From CAJQQY01 sp045104975 (GTDB lineage: Bacteria; Bacteroidota; Bacteroidia; Chitinophagales; Saprospiraceae), in assembly GCA_045104975.1 (NCBI GenBank), contig JBGCCY010000100.1, positions 39,257-103,256 of the forward strand: a stretch of 64,000 nt of DNA, written 5' to 3'. Position numbers and translations under genes: made by a program. How positions within the stretch are numbered: position 1 is the stretch's first letter; the number at the start of each line of letters is the position of its first letter. Below are positions 6,489-15,689 of this stretch, piece after piece. The notes beneath the pieces were generated by a model. It made no database searches. It was not told the origin of the DNA and saw only the letters and a list, made by a program, of their open reading frames with translations.

Positions 6489-8033
6489 ATGAACATGAAT
6501 AAAGTTGCAACCATTGAGTTGCGAAACCTTCGGATAGAAGATTATAGAGATCTGAAAATTTCCATGCAGAAAGCGTATACTGATTTGGAAAATTCTCATT
6601 GGAAGGAACATCATATTCAAGAATTACTAGAGGTATTTCCAGCGGGACAACTTTGTGTGGTTTATGAAGAGAAAGTGGTGGGTGTAGCGTTGTCTTTAAT
6701 TATTGATTATAAGAAATTAGGTGACAATCATAATTATGCTCAAATTACTGGCAACTATTCTTTCAACACGCACACCCCCGAAGGAGATATTTTATACGGT
6801 ATTGATGTATTTATTCATCCTGAGTATCGGGGACTCAGACTGGGGAGAAGATTATATGATGCTCGAAAAGAATTATGTGAAAGCTTAAACTTAAGAGCGA
6901 TTCTTTTTGGTGGTCGTATTCCTAATTACAACAAATATGCTGACGAATTAAAACCTAAAGAATATATTCAAAAAGTTAAGCAAAAAGAAATTCATGATCC
7001 TGTTTTGAGTTTCCAACTTTCCAATGATTTTCATGTTCGAAAAGTATTAACCAACTATTTGGAAGGTGATGAGTCATCATTAGAGTATGCTACTTTGATG
7101 GAATGGAACAATATTTATTATCAAGAAAAAGAAATGCTCGTCAATGCTCAAAAGACCACGATTAGACTAGGATTGGTTCAATGGCAGATGCGGCACTTTG
7201 CTAATTTTGAAAGTTTTATCGAACAAGCAGAATATTTTATTGATGCGGTAAGTGATTACCAAAGCGATTTTGTTTTGTTTCCAGAGTTATTTAATGCGCC
7301 CTTGATGGCACCTTATAACGATCTTTCGACAGCAGATGCTATTCGAAAATTGGCAGAATTTACTCTCCCATTGAGAGAAAAATTTTCAGCATTAGCCATG
7401 GCTTATAATGTCAATATTATTACGGGTTCCATGCCTGAAATTCAAGAAGATGGACAACTATTAAATGTGGGATACCTTTGTCGGCGAGATGGTACTTCTG
7501 AAAAATATGAAAAAATTCACATCACTCCATCTGAAAAAAGCAGCTGGGGAATGGTTGGTGGTAACTCACTAAAAGTATTTGATACGGATTGTGGAAAGGT
7601 TGGAATATTGATTTGCTACGATGTAGAATTTCCAGAACTCTCTCGCCTCTTGGCTGATGAAGGCATGCAGATTTTATTTGTTCCATTTTTGACAGATACC
7701 CAAAACGGATACATGCGAGTGCGCAGTTGTGCTCAAGCAAGAGCAATTGAAAATGAATGTTATGTAGCGATTGCTGGCTGTGTTGGTAATTTACCTAAGG
7801 TGAATAATATGGATATTCAGTTTGCTCAGGCGGCTGTTTTTACGCCTTGCGACTTTGCATTTCCAACCAATGGAGTCAAAGCGGAAGCTACACCTAATAC
7901 TGAAATGACTTTGATTGCAGATGTGGATATTAATCCTTTATTAGAACTGCATAATTTTGGAAGTGTCAGAAATTTGAAAGATCGGAGAAAAGATTTTTTC
8001 GAATTGAGAATAAAAAACCAAAATAAAAAGTAG
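6489..8033 (+). CDS. GNAT acetyltransferase fused to carbon-nitrogen hydrolase (nitrilase family)
   Basis: A 514-residue two-domain protein. Residues 1-210 form a GNAT acetyltransferase; the acetyl-CoA loop is HPEYRGLRLGRRLYDARKEL. Residues 225-500 form a nitrilase-superfamily hydrolase with all three catalytic residues: Glu266 (LFPELFNAP), Lys342 (EKIHITPSE) and Cys376 (ILICYDVEFPE). The fused arrangement is a recognised conserved family in Bacteroidota. The hydrolase may release ammonia or an acid from an amide, and the acetyltransferase may modify the same metabolite. The substrate is unknown. It is a monocistronic gene with a terminator 45 bp downstream shared with the convergent methyltransferase gene. 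Both active sites look intact. Confidence 0.88.
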   Translation: MNMNKVATIELRNLRIEDYRDLKISMQKAYTDLENSHWKEHHIQELLEVFPAGQLCVVYEEKVVGVALSLIIDYKKLGDNHNYAQITGNYSFNTHTPEGDILYGIDVFIHPEYRGLRLGRRLYDARKELCESLNLRAILFGGRIPNYNKYADELKPKEYIQKVKQKEIHDPVLSFQLSNDFHVRKVLTNYLEGDESSLEYATLMEWNNIYYQEKEMLVNAQKTTIRLGLVQWQMRHFANFESFIEQAEYFIDAVSDYQSDFVLFPELFNAPLMAPYNDLSTADAIRKLAEFTLPLREKFSALAMAYNVNIITGSMPEIQEDGQLLNVGYLCRRDGTSEKYEKIHITPSEKSSWGMVGGNSLKVFDTDCGKVGILICYDVEFPELSRLLADEGMQILFVPFLTDTQNGYMRVRSCAQARAIENECYVAIAGCVGNLPKVNNMDIQFAQAAVFTPCDFAFPTNGVKAEATPNTEMTLIADVDINPLLELHNFGSVRNLKDRRKDFFELRIKNQNKK

Positions 8034-8074
8034 GTTGTTTTAAATAAAATTCCTTACAAAAAACGTTATAGATT

Positions 8075-8110
8075 AAGAGGTCACTTCATAAAAGTGACCT
8101 CTTTTTTTTG
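8075..8110. terminator. Bidirectional terminator
   Basis: A 12-bp perfect stem AAGAGGTCACTT (8075-8086 with 8092-8103) is followed by eight T. It lies between two convergent genes. Confidence 0.85.
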
Positions 8111-8124
8111 ATGCTAAAACTCTT

Positions 8125-9744
8125 TTATTTCGATTTTAATAAATTGATACTTACCGTCCCCAATTCTGAATTGGGAAATTTGGTGAAATGTTTTTCAACT
8201 GGAAACAGTCCTGCTTCCGATGCCACTTTGTGAAACACTTCAATTTCTACAATATATTGATCCGAAAAACCATGCGTCGCATTGTAAGCAGTTGCTGCTG
8301 TTCTTCCCAAATTCTCTGCGGTGATTTTTGGTGAGATAGTATGTAACTCAATCACTAGTAAACCAAACTTTTCAACATAAGAAGACCACTTCTGAAAATG
8401 CTCTCGAAGATTATCTTCCACCATTGCATTGGAAATACGACGACCTCGAAAAGCAAAAGCTCCCGTTGAATCACTTTTTCGATTAGATGTATTTTCCGAA
8501 GGATCGCTCCAAATTCTATTGTGATCAAGGAAAGTCCGAACATTGAGTAAATCTTTTAAAGCAATCCCATAATTCTCCGCCAAATCATTCGCCAATAAAT
8601 CAGGTCGTCCAATATCTCCAAAAATTACTTTCGCCCAAATGTCAGCCTGAATAATATTGCCTCTCGTTACTTTCAAAGCAGCTGAATTATAATCGGCTCC
8701 CACCAAAAATAATGGGTGCTCTTCCAACATTGTCCCCCGCAATGTTCGTTGTTCAATCACATCAAAAAGATGGATTAGAAATGCTCCATTTCCACATCCC
8801 ATATCAACAATTCCTTTCGGCTGCATTTCGATGGGTTGATTAAAAAGGTCGATGATAATTTCATCTACTATTTTGAAATAAGAAGAATGCGCACCACCAC
8901 TTCCCCAAACATTCATCTCTCGATCCACATGAATTTCTTTTGCTCCTTGTGGCAAATTCCAAAAAATAGTTGGATCGCCAAAAATCAATTCATCTACTTT
9001 TCGAAAGGCTGGAATGTACGAAACCGTCACGCCATAAGCACTCGCTCGTTTAGCATAAAACATTCCTTTTTCTGTAAACCGATATGTCTCGTTTTTCTTT
9101 TCAAACCAATCTAAAAAAACAAAAATATCTAGCAAGCGAGCAAAACTTTCTCCATCTCCATGAAACTCCTCTGGCATAAAAGATGCTTCCATAAAATATT
9201 TATGAAACATACCATTCATTCCCAAAGCAACTACCGTCGGACCAACCATAATTCCTTCAATATGTTTTAAAACTTGATTTTGTAATTGTGTTAGCGGCAG
9301 CGTTACATCGTCTTCCGAAATTTGAATACCATAATTATTTTGGAACTTTTCAAATATTTTTTCCAATAATAAAAACGGTTCTAGTTCAAATTTCCGATGA
9401 TGATATTTTTCAGATAACTGGATAAGTTTGACAACATCTTCGTAGAGTGGAATGAGTTGAAAAGCAGTTTCACTTTTTTCGTTGATGCTAATTTGAATAT
9501 TATTTTCATCAATAATTTCATGTTCTAACCAACCTTGAGAAGCTAAAGTGTGCAAGGCAACATTTAAATAGCCTTCGTTTGCATGGAAGGTTTCTGTTAT
9601 TTTTTGGAGGGACGTTTTTTTAACTTCTAATAAAAAATCCAATACTCCCTTTTGATGTAAAGCAAAAGCAGTTGGTGCCGTTACGATTCCATCAAGGTGG
9701 CAAAAGAGATCAGCACGAAATTGTTTTTTTTGTTCTTTGGTCAT
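8125..9744 (-). CDS. SAM-dependent methyltransferase with duplicated N-terminal helical/wHTH-like unit
   Basis: A 539-residue protein. The class I SAM site is GIVDMGCGNGAFLIHLFD (about residues 312-329). The first 240 residues carry two related segments, LDGIVTAPTAFALHQKGVLDFLL near residue 17 and IEGIMVGPTVVALGMNGMFHKYF near 159; each leads into a winged-helix-like unit. The pattern recalls methyltransferases attached to polyketide and amino-acid natural-product pathways (AprA/PKS-type), but no synthase gene is nearby. It is probably a small-molecule O- or C-methyltransferase. It is a single gene on the minus strand, starting in a T-rich stretch. Substrate unknown. Confidence 0.7.
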   Translation of the reverse strand: MTKEQKKQFRADLFCHLDGIVTAPTAFALHQKGVLDFLLEVKKTSLQKITETFHANEGYLNVALHTLASQGWLEHEIIDENNIQISINEKSETAFQLIPLYEDVVKLIQLSEKYHHRKFELEPFLLLEKIFEKFQNNYGIQISEDDVTLPLTQLQNQVLKHIEGIMVGPTVVALGMNGMFHKYFMEASFMPEEFHGDGESFARLLDIFVFLDWFEKKNETYRFTEKGMFYAKRASAYGVTVSYIPAFRKVDELIFGDPTIFWNLPQGAKEIHVDREMNVWGSGGAHSSYFKIVDEIIIDLFNQPIEMQPKGIVDMGCGNGAFLIHLFDVIEQRTLRGTMLEEHPLFLVGADYNSAALKVTRGNIIQADIWAKVIFGDIGRPDLLANDLAENYGIALKDLLNVRTFLDHNRIWSDPSENTSNRKSDSTGAFAFRGRRISNAMVEDNLREHFQKWSSYVEKFGLLVIELHTISPKITAENLGRTAATAYNATHGFSDQYIVEIEVFHKVASEAGLFPVEKHFTKFPNSELGTVSINLLKSK

Positions 9745-9860
9745 TAGGATTTTTTTTTTTTAGAAAAATGAAATATGCTCTAAAATTACTGTTTTGAAAA
9801 CTAAATTATCATATTACTATTTTTAATAATAAATTACTTTTATGTGAGACGCTGAAAGGA

Positions 9861-10583
9861 CTAGACCTTTGGTGATTTTTTTCGAGTACCTGTCATTATA
9901 TTGATTCCTTCCACCATCAAAGCGAATGCCATAGAAAAATAAATATATCCTTTTGGAATATGAAAATCTAAACCATCAGCAATCAACGCAATTCCAATCA
10001 TAATCAAGAAGGCTAAGGCTAAAACTTTAATCGCAGGATGCCTTCCAACAAAATCACCAATCGTATCGGCTGACAAAATCATAATTATCATCGAAACAAT
10101 CACAGCTGCAATCATCACTCCTATATTATTAGTCATCCCAACTGCCGTAATCACCGAATCAAAAGAAAAAATAATATCCATCAAAACAATCTGAACTACT
10201 ACTTCCCTAAAACCTGAAACAGCTATATCAATTTTATCTGGAGCTTGCGCATCTTCAAATTTTTCATGAATCTCATTGACACTTTTATAAATCAAAAACA
10301 ATCCTCCCATAATCAAAATAATATCTCTCCCCGAAACACCTTGCCCTAAAACTGTAAATAAATCATTAGTCAAACCCATGATCCAAGAAATGGAAAACAA
10401 CAATCCAATTCTCATAATCAAGGCTAAACCTAATCCTATTCGTCGCGCTTTGCCTTGTTGCTCTTTTGGTAATTTGTTGGAAAGAATCGATATAAAAATC
10501 AAATTGTCGATACCTAAAACAATCTCCAATGCACAAAGCGTTAAAAATGAAATCCAAATATCAGGGTTAGTCATCCAATCCAT
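9861..10583 (-). CDS. TerC-family integral membrane protein
   Basis: A 240-residue protein with seven or so hydrophobic helices. Hallmarks are the first-helix motif LEIVLGIDNLIFISIL and the repeated MDIIFSFDSVITAVGM, whose paired acidic residues in the membrane are typical of the TerC/YkoY family. Family members are linked to manganese efflux at the envelope and to tellurite resistance. No riboswitch-like leader is evident in the short upstream region (10584-10640). It stands alone, transcribed towards the methyltransferase gene. Metal export is inferred from the family. Confidence 0.88.
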   Translation of the reverse strand: MDWMTNPDIWISFLTLCALEIVLGIDNLIFISILSNKLPKEQQGKARRIGLGLALIMRIGLLFSISWIMGLTNDLFTVLGQGVSGRDIILIMGGLFLIYKSVNEIHEKFEDAQAPDKIDIAVSGFREVVVQIVLMDIIFSFDSVITAVGMTNNIGVMIAAVIVSMIIMILSADTIGDFVGRHPAIKVLALAFLIMIGIALIADGLDFHIPKGYIYFSMAFALMVEGINIMTGTRKKSPKV

Positions 10584-10696
10584 TCTAAATTATTTTTTAT
10601 TGAATTATTATGAAAATTCAATTTATAAAAAAAACGTATAAAGCCGCAAAGTGTTTGCTAAAAAAAAATATAATTTGAATTAGACTTGTTACCCTT

Positions 10697-10729
10697 AAAA
10701 AAAACCTTGCAAGTCAACGACTTACAAGG
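10697..10729 (-). terminator. Intrinsic terminator (minus strand)
   Basis: An 11-bp stem (10705-10715 with 10719-10729, one G-T pair when read on the minus strand), followed on that strand by a run of eight T. It ends the DUF4331/TPR operon. Confidence 0.8.
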
Positions 10730-10774
10730 CTTCTATGCTAAATTCCTAAAACCAAAAAACCAAATGTTTTATTA

Positions 10775-12085
10775 TTATTTTATTTGAGCTAAAGATTTGC
10801 CTATTTCTAATGCAGCAACTGGCCCTAATTCAAAAGCCGCATCTTGCGCTTCTGACAAATATTTTTTTGCTTGGTATTTTTTTCTATTCGCTTTATAAAT
10901 TGTTCCAACCCGAAAAATAGCATTTGGCTCTTCCGTTTGACCAACAACATGTTCGTCGATCATACTAAGTGCTTTTTGGTTTTCACCTTGCAAAAGATAA
11001 GCCCATGCTTTTAAACTATAAGAAACAGGATGCGGACGCTCTTCTACTTCAGCTTCAGCCATTTTCATTACTTCAGCTATTTTATCTTTTTGATTCCCAT
11101 AAATTTCACAGAGATAAGTATTGTACATTTTACCATATGTAGGCTGACTAGCAGCATCAACAAATTGATCGGTGTATTCTTTTGCTAATGCTTCCTCTCC
11201 TTCAAATGCCGCGATCTCCGCTAAAAGCAAATCGTAATCAGGCACGGGATGAACCTCTTTTAAGAAATTTAAAATCCGCTTGGCCTCGGTAGTGTTTTTA
11301 TCATGAGAGTAGGCTATCCAAGCAATTCCTTTTAAAGAATGCAAATCCGCTGGATTATTTTCCAAGGCTTGCAAGAAGGTTTGATAGGATTTTTTAATTT
11401 CTCCTTGGTGTCCGTACATGTCTCCAAGGTTGGACAATGACCAATTGATTAAAGTTTTATTTTTTGAATCTTTGGCTAAGACTAAAGCTTCTTCCATGTA
11501 GATGATTGCTTGATCCAAATCTCCAGTTTGGTCACTCATCTTCATTTCTCTGATGTAATAATCAAAGTGCCTCTTAGAAGCGATATTTTTTAAGTTTAAA
11601 GTCGCTAATTCAAAACTTCCTCTTTCCAGATTAACATCAGTCATCAGCAAAGTGGAAATAAATTTTTTCTCTCCAGTTTCGTAGGCTTTATAAATATATT
11701 TTTCTGCCGCTTTGAAGGCATGTTTTGAAATTGAATTAGTGGTCAAAGCATGTAAGTAACTTACATTTGAAGGAAATCGCCTGTGCAATTTTCCGTATAA
11801 ATTATCAGATTGATGTAAGTATTTTATTTGACCAGTTAGTTTAAATTTAGCAGCAGACAATGCTGCGATTTTTTGTTGATAGACTTGATTGGTTGGCGCA
11901 GCAGTTAATTTATTTTCCCAAAATTCAAATTGCTGATCTAGTTTAGTTACTTCTTCATCCAACCATTTTGCAGAAAGATAAGATTCATAGTCAGTAGCAT
12001 TAATTTCAAATTTTTGACTGAACTGAAAAGCTAAAACACCAATGATAATTGTGCTGAAAAGCAAACCTATTTTGATATAATTCAT
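10775..12085 (-). CDS. TPR-repeat protein of the DUF4331 operon
   Basis: A 436-residue protein with an N-terminal signal or membrane anchor (IKIGLLFSTIIIGVLAFQF, residues 4-22) and tetratricopeptide repeats across most of the rest (for example LGDMYGHQGEIKKSYQTFLQALENNP and GIAWIAYSHDKNTTEAKRIL). It is the last gene of a three-gene minus-strand set after two DUF4331-type genes. In Bacteroidota a TPR protein commonly follows DUF4331 genes. It probably sits on the periplasmic side and scaffolds or handles the DUF4331 partners. The biochemical role is unknown. Confidence 0.8.
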   Translation of the reverse strand: MNYIKIGLLFSTIIIGVLAFQFSQKFEINATDYESYLSAKWLDEEVTKLDQQFEFWENKLTAAPTNQVYQQKIAALSAAKFKLTGQIKYLHQSDNLYGKLHRRFPSNVSYLHALTTNSISKHAFKAAEKYIYKAYETGEKKFISTLLMTDVNLERGSFELATLNLKNIASKRHFDYYIREMKMSDQTGDLDQAIIYMEEALVLAKDSKNKTLINWSLSNLGDMYGHQGEIKKSYQTFLQALENNPADLHSLKGIAWIAYSHDKNTTEAKRILNFLKEVHPVPDYDLLLAEIAAFEGEEALAKEYTDQFVDAASQPTYGKMYNTYLCEIYGNQKDKIAEVMKMAEAEVEERPHPVSYSLKAWAYLLQGENQKALSMIDEHVVGQTEEPNAIFRVGTIYKANRKKYQAKKYLSEAQDAAFELGPVAALEIGKSLAQIK

Positions 12086-12287
12086 TTTGACTTTGTTTTT
12101 AAAATACTTTGCTTCGGAAAAAAACTCTACCTGCCCGATCCCTTTTCATCAAACAATAAAAAGGAACCGAGACTGGTAGAATTATCACATGCAATTAAAA
12201 TTGAGATAATTTATCTATCAAATAAGGATTAGTTTTTAGGAAAAAAACTAATTTCTTATTTTTATCACCTTAAAGACTATTTTGAAA

Positions 12288-12827
12288 CTAGTGTGGACTT
12301 GCTAAATATGGGAAAGTAGTCAAGAAGGTTTTATCATTTGCATCTACATTATCATCTGTAAGTGTAGGATTAGCAGAACCATCTGGCCCACCGAAAATCA
12401 ACAATAATTCTACAGAGATCACATCATCAGTCAAATTTCGACCAGTCAAAACATTAGTTCCGTCAAAGAATGTAGTCGTCCCAGAAGTTGCTACGGATAA
12501 AACATCAGTTGCTAAAGCACCTGTAAAAGTTGGAGCATCCCAACCTAAAGCATTCGTTGTATATCCTGCGTTAAGTGCTAATAATTGAGTTTCGAATTTG
12601 CTAGCGAAAGCTGCTCCTTGTGCTGAAGGAGTCGTCACATTAAAATCATCTTTGTCTGCACTTGTCACAAAAACTGTATTGATAGCAGGTCGTCCCATTT
12701 GGTCTTCTTGCATATACATGTCATTGTTCACCATATCGTCCGGATCCATATCATCGTCTTTGTCGCAGCTCAAAAAAGTCATCATTGATAGAAAGGCCAT
12801 CAAGGCCAAAAAAGATATATTCTTCAT
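12288..12827 (-). CDS. DUF4331-related lipoprotein
   Basis: A 179-residue protein with a lipoprotein signal peptide; the lipobox ends at Cys21 (TFLSC), followed by a run of Asp (DKDDDMDPDD), as in many surface-exposed Bacteroidota lipoproteins. The remainder (GRPAINTVFVTSADKDDFN, FPYLASPH) matches the C-terminal half of DUF4331 proteins. Together with the upstream gene it looks like a DUF4331 protein split into two polypeptides, each with its own export signal. Function unknown. The 200-bp gap to the TPR gene contains no clear terminator. Confidence 0.75.
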   Translation of the reverse strand: MKNISFLALMAFLSMMTFLSCDKDDDMDPDDMVNNDMYMQEDQMGRPAINTVFVTSADKDDFNVTTPSAQGAAFASKFETQLLALNAGYTTNALGWDAPTFTGALATDVLSVATSGTTTFFDGTNVLTGRNLTDDVISVELLLIFGGPDGSANPTLTDDNVDANDKTFLTTFPYLASPH

Positions 12828-12922
12828 TTTATTATTTTATTTTAAATATTAATTAAGTGTTCAATAATGGAGGTGTTGTTTTAAGTCTTGTATCCTCACA
12901 TTTTTTCCTTGGAAAAAATGAA

Positions 12923-13579
12923 TTAGATTTTTCGTTTAGATTCTACCCATGTATTCAATGTAGCAGCTGTACCCAACATAGATTTTGGCACTTCGATAAC
13001 AATTGACATTACATTAGTTCCGGCAAAAGTGTCTGATCCTGGATCATTAAATCCTGGTGCAGTTCCACCGATAATTTCACCATATCGAGCAAAGTCCATA
13101 AAAAATGGATCATCTCTTGGTCCAGCGAAAATCTTGATCCCACCATTAGAACCGATAGTTGGGCTAGCACCGTAAGCTGTAACATCAACCTTATTAGTTG
13201 TTCCACTTGTTTCTACTGCGCTTGTTAATCCTGGTGATCCTGGAGCAACTGGCCCGTAAACGATCAACTCTCCATCTTTAACTAATGCTTGAATCACTAA
13301 GTCTTCAACTGCATCGCCTGTATTATCAATGTTGAATTCAACCATTACGTTTTCATCAAAAGAGGCTGATTGAGTAGCCGTTGGATCTAAAAGTCCTTGT
13401 AAGTTGGCAACAAAAACCATATTGTCATTATTGTCTGGACTTTGGAAAGCATAGTAATCTGTGATATCAGAACTAGTGGAGGAAACTCCTGGCGCATCAA
13501 TGTGATCTGCCGCCCAAACTAAGCCTACACATGCCATTAAAAATAATCCTGCTAGGGTTAATAAATTCTTCTTCTTCAT
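12923..13579 (-). CDS. DUF4331-family secreted protein
   Basis: A 218-residue protein with a Sec signal peptide (LLTLAGLFLMACVGLVWA, cleavage after about residue 24) and the hallmark DUF4331 start ADHIDAPGVSSTSSDITDYYAFQSPDN. Later motifs (FAGPRDDPFFMDF, NVMSIVIEVPKSML) also fit. The first residues of the mature protein (HxD, SSDITDYYAF) are the best conserved part of the family and might bind a ligand or metal. It is the first gene of the operon leading to the lipoprotein and TPR genes. Function unknown. Confidence 0.85.
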   Translation of the reverse strand: MKKKNLLTLAGLFLMACVGLVWAADHIDAPGVSSTSSDITDYYAFQSPDNNDNMVFVANLQGLLDPTATQSASFDENVMVEFNIDNTGDAVEDLVIQALVKDGELIVYGPVAPGSPGLTSAVETSGTTNKVDVTAYGASPTIGSNGGIKIFAGPRDDPFFMDFARYGEIIGGTAPGFNDPGSDTFAGTNVMSIVIEVPKSMLGTAATLNTWVESKRKI

Positions 13580-13720
13580 TTTCTTATTTTATTTATTAAA
13601 AAGATGTAATTAAATATTCTACATCCTTACCTACGGAGCTGGGTCTACAGGTGGATCATTTTTTACTAAAAAAACTTTAATAATTTTTTGAAAGAGAAAA
13701 TGGAAGGTTTTAAAATGGTC

Positions 13721-13756
13721 AAAAAAAAACGACTTCATAATAATTTATGAAGTCGT
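13721..13756 (-). terminator. Intrinsic terminator (minus strand)
   Basis: A 12-bp perfect stem ACGACTTCATAA (13729-13740 with 13745-13756), followed on the minus strand by nine T. It ends the acs-prpE transcript. Confidence 0.85.
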
Positions 13757-13785
13757 CTAAACGAAAAATCAAAGTTGATTTTGTT

Positions 13786-15684
13786 TTATCTAGAAGCAAT
13801 ACCTACTTTTTTCAATTTCAATAAATCTTTAATTTTATCCAGCACACTCATGTCTTCTATAGTTGAAGGTGGATTAAAAGATTTTCCATCCGCCAAGTAT
13901 CGCATAATTTTTCGCAAGATTTTTCCTGAGCGAGTTTTTGGCAAACGTACTGCAACTACCGCTCTTTTAAAAGAAGCAACTGGTCCAATTTTTTCTCTCA
14001 CCATTTGGATGAGTTCTTTTTCCAAATCATCTTCTAATATTTCTACTCCTGACTTTAAAACTACAAAACCAACTGGCACCTGTCCTTTCAATTCATCTGC
14101 AATTCCAACCACCGCACATTCTGCAACTGCTGGATGTGAAGCTAAAACTTCTTCCATCTCTGCCGTCGAAAGTCGATGCCCTGCCACATTGATGATATCA
14201 TCAATTCTTCCTGTGATAAAAAAATAGCCCTCTTCATCTACATAACCTCCATCACCTGAAAAATAATATCCTTCAAATTGAGATAAATAAGATTGCTTAA
14301 ATCGTTTAGTATCATTCCATAAATTAGGAAGACAGCCAGGAGGTAATGGCAATTTTATCGCAACGGCTCCTTCCGTATTTGGTGGCAAAGGATTTCCATC
14401 AGCATCTAAAATTTGAATATCAAAACCAAAAACGGATTGCGAAGCGGAACCCGGTTTTATTTTTTTCAAATCTACTCCAGCCAAATTTGCCAACATAGGA
14501 GAACCTGATTCTGTTTGCCACCAATGATCAATTACTGGAACTTGCAAAAGTTTTGTTAGCCAATCGTAAGTCGCTTCGTCGGTTCTTTCGCCTGCAAGAA
14601 AAAGATATTTCAAACTGGAAGTATCATATTTTTGATGAAGTAAACCATTTGGGTCTTCTTTTTTTACCGCTCGAAATGCAGTTGGTGCCGTAAATAAAAC
14701 TTTTACTTTATACTCATCAATGACTCTCCAAAATGTTCCTGCGTCGGGTGTCTTAATTGGTTTTCCTTCAAACAAAATAGTCGTGCATCCATGAATTAGT
14801 GGCGCATAAACAATGTACGAATGTCCGACCACCCAACCCACATCTGAAGCTGCCCAATAGACATCTCCAGGTTGAGTGCCGTATACCCAAGACATTGTAT
14901 TTTTCATGGCCACCGCATGTCCACCGTTATCTCTTACGATTCCTTTTGGTTGCCCTGTCGTTCCTGATGTGTATAAAATATAAAGTGGATCGGTTGAATC
15001 TACTTCTACGTAAGTATGTTGGGATGCATTACTGGCAAGGCTTTCCCAATCATAATCTCTACCTTCTTTTAACTCTGCTTGAAAAATTTCTCTTTGAAAA
15101 ACGACACACGCATCTACTTGATGATCAGCTTCTTCGATGGCTGCGTTGATAATTGGGAGGTACGGAATTACTTTATTAATTTCTTTTCCACAAGAAGCAG
15201 TCAGCAAAACTTTGGGTTGTGCATCATCAATTCTTATCGCTAATTCATGTGCGGCGAACCCTCCAAAAACAACTGAGTGAACTGCTCCTAATCTAGCGCA
15301 AGCTAACATCCCAACGACTGTTTCAGGAATCATCGGCATGTAAATGATTACTCGATCTCCTTTTTCGACACCGAGTTTTTTTAGTACGCCAGCGAAGGTC
15401 GCAACCTTAGCTAAAAGTTCTTGATAGGTATATTTCCGTTTTGTATTCGTAACAGGTGAGTCATAAATAATTGCGACCTGCTCCCCTCTCCCCTGCTTGA
15501 CATGATAATCCAAAGTCAAATATGAAGTATTTAACTTTCCATCTTTATACCATTGAGGTAATCCATCTTCGTCATAAGATAAAATGTTTTTTGGAAAATT
15601 AAACCACTCAATATTTTCAGCTTGTTGCTTCCAAAATGTTTCAGAATCTTGGAGACTGGTTTTATACAAATTGGAATAACTCAT
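13786..15684 (-). CDS. prpE: Propionyl-CoA synthetase
   Basis: A 632-residue acyl-CoA synthetase (ANL superfamily). The AMP-binding loop is YILYTSGTTGQPKGIVRDNGGH; the VRDNGGH ending is characteristic of PrpE rather than Acs (VHTCGGY in the neighbour). Residues 58-85 (HVKQGRGEQVAIIYDSPVTN) also fit PrpE. The C-terminal lid has LPKTRSGKILRKIMR with the catalytic Lys that is a known acetylation site in the family. It activates propionate, or other short acids, to the CoA ester in the cytoplasm. It begins 5 bp after the stop of acs, so the two are co-transcribed. Confidence 0.88.
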   Translation of the reverse strand: MSYSNLYKTSLQDSETFWKQQAENIEWFNFPKNILSYDEDGLPQWYKDGKLNTSYLTLDYHVKQGRGEQVAIIYDSPVTNTKRKYTYQELLAKVATFAGVLKKLGVEKGDRVIIYMPMIPETVVGMLACARLGAVHSVVFGGFAAHELAIRIDDAQPKVLLTASCGKEINKVIPYLPIINAAIEEADHQVDACVVFQREIFQAELKEGRDYDWESLASNASQHTYVEVDSTDPLYILYTSGTTGQPKGIVRDNGGHAVAMKNTMSWVYGTQPGDVYWAASDVGWVVGHSYIVYAPLIHGCTTILFEGKPIKTPDAGTFWRVIDEYKVKVLFTAPTAFRAVKKEDPNGLLHQKYDTSSLKYLFLAGERTDEATYDWLTKLLQVPVIDHWWQTESGSPMLANLAGVDLKKIKPGSASQSVFGFDIQILDADGNPLPPNTEGAVAIKLPLPPGCLPNLWNDTKRFKQSYLSQFEGYYFSGDGGYVDEEGYFFITGRIDDIINVAGHRLSTAEMEEVLASHPAVAECAVVGIADELKGQVPVGFVVLKSGVEILEDDLEKELIQMVREKIGPVASFKRAVVAVRLPKTRSGKILRKIMRYLADGKSFNPPSTIEDMSVLDKIKDLLKLKKVGIASR

Positions 15685-15689
15685 TTTTC

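Noticed and set aside
10584..10640. yybP-ykoY manganese riboswitch ahead of the TerC gene
   Set aside because: The upstream gap is short and shows no such fold.
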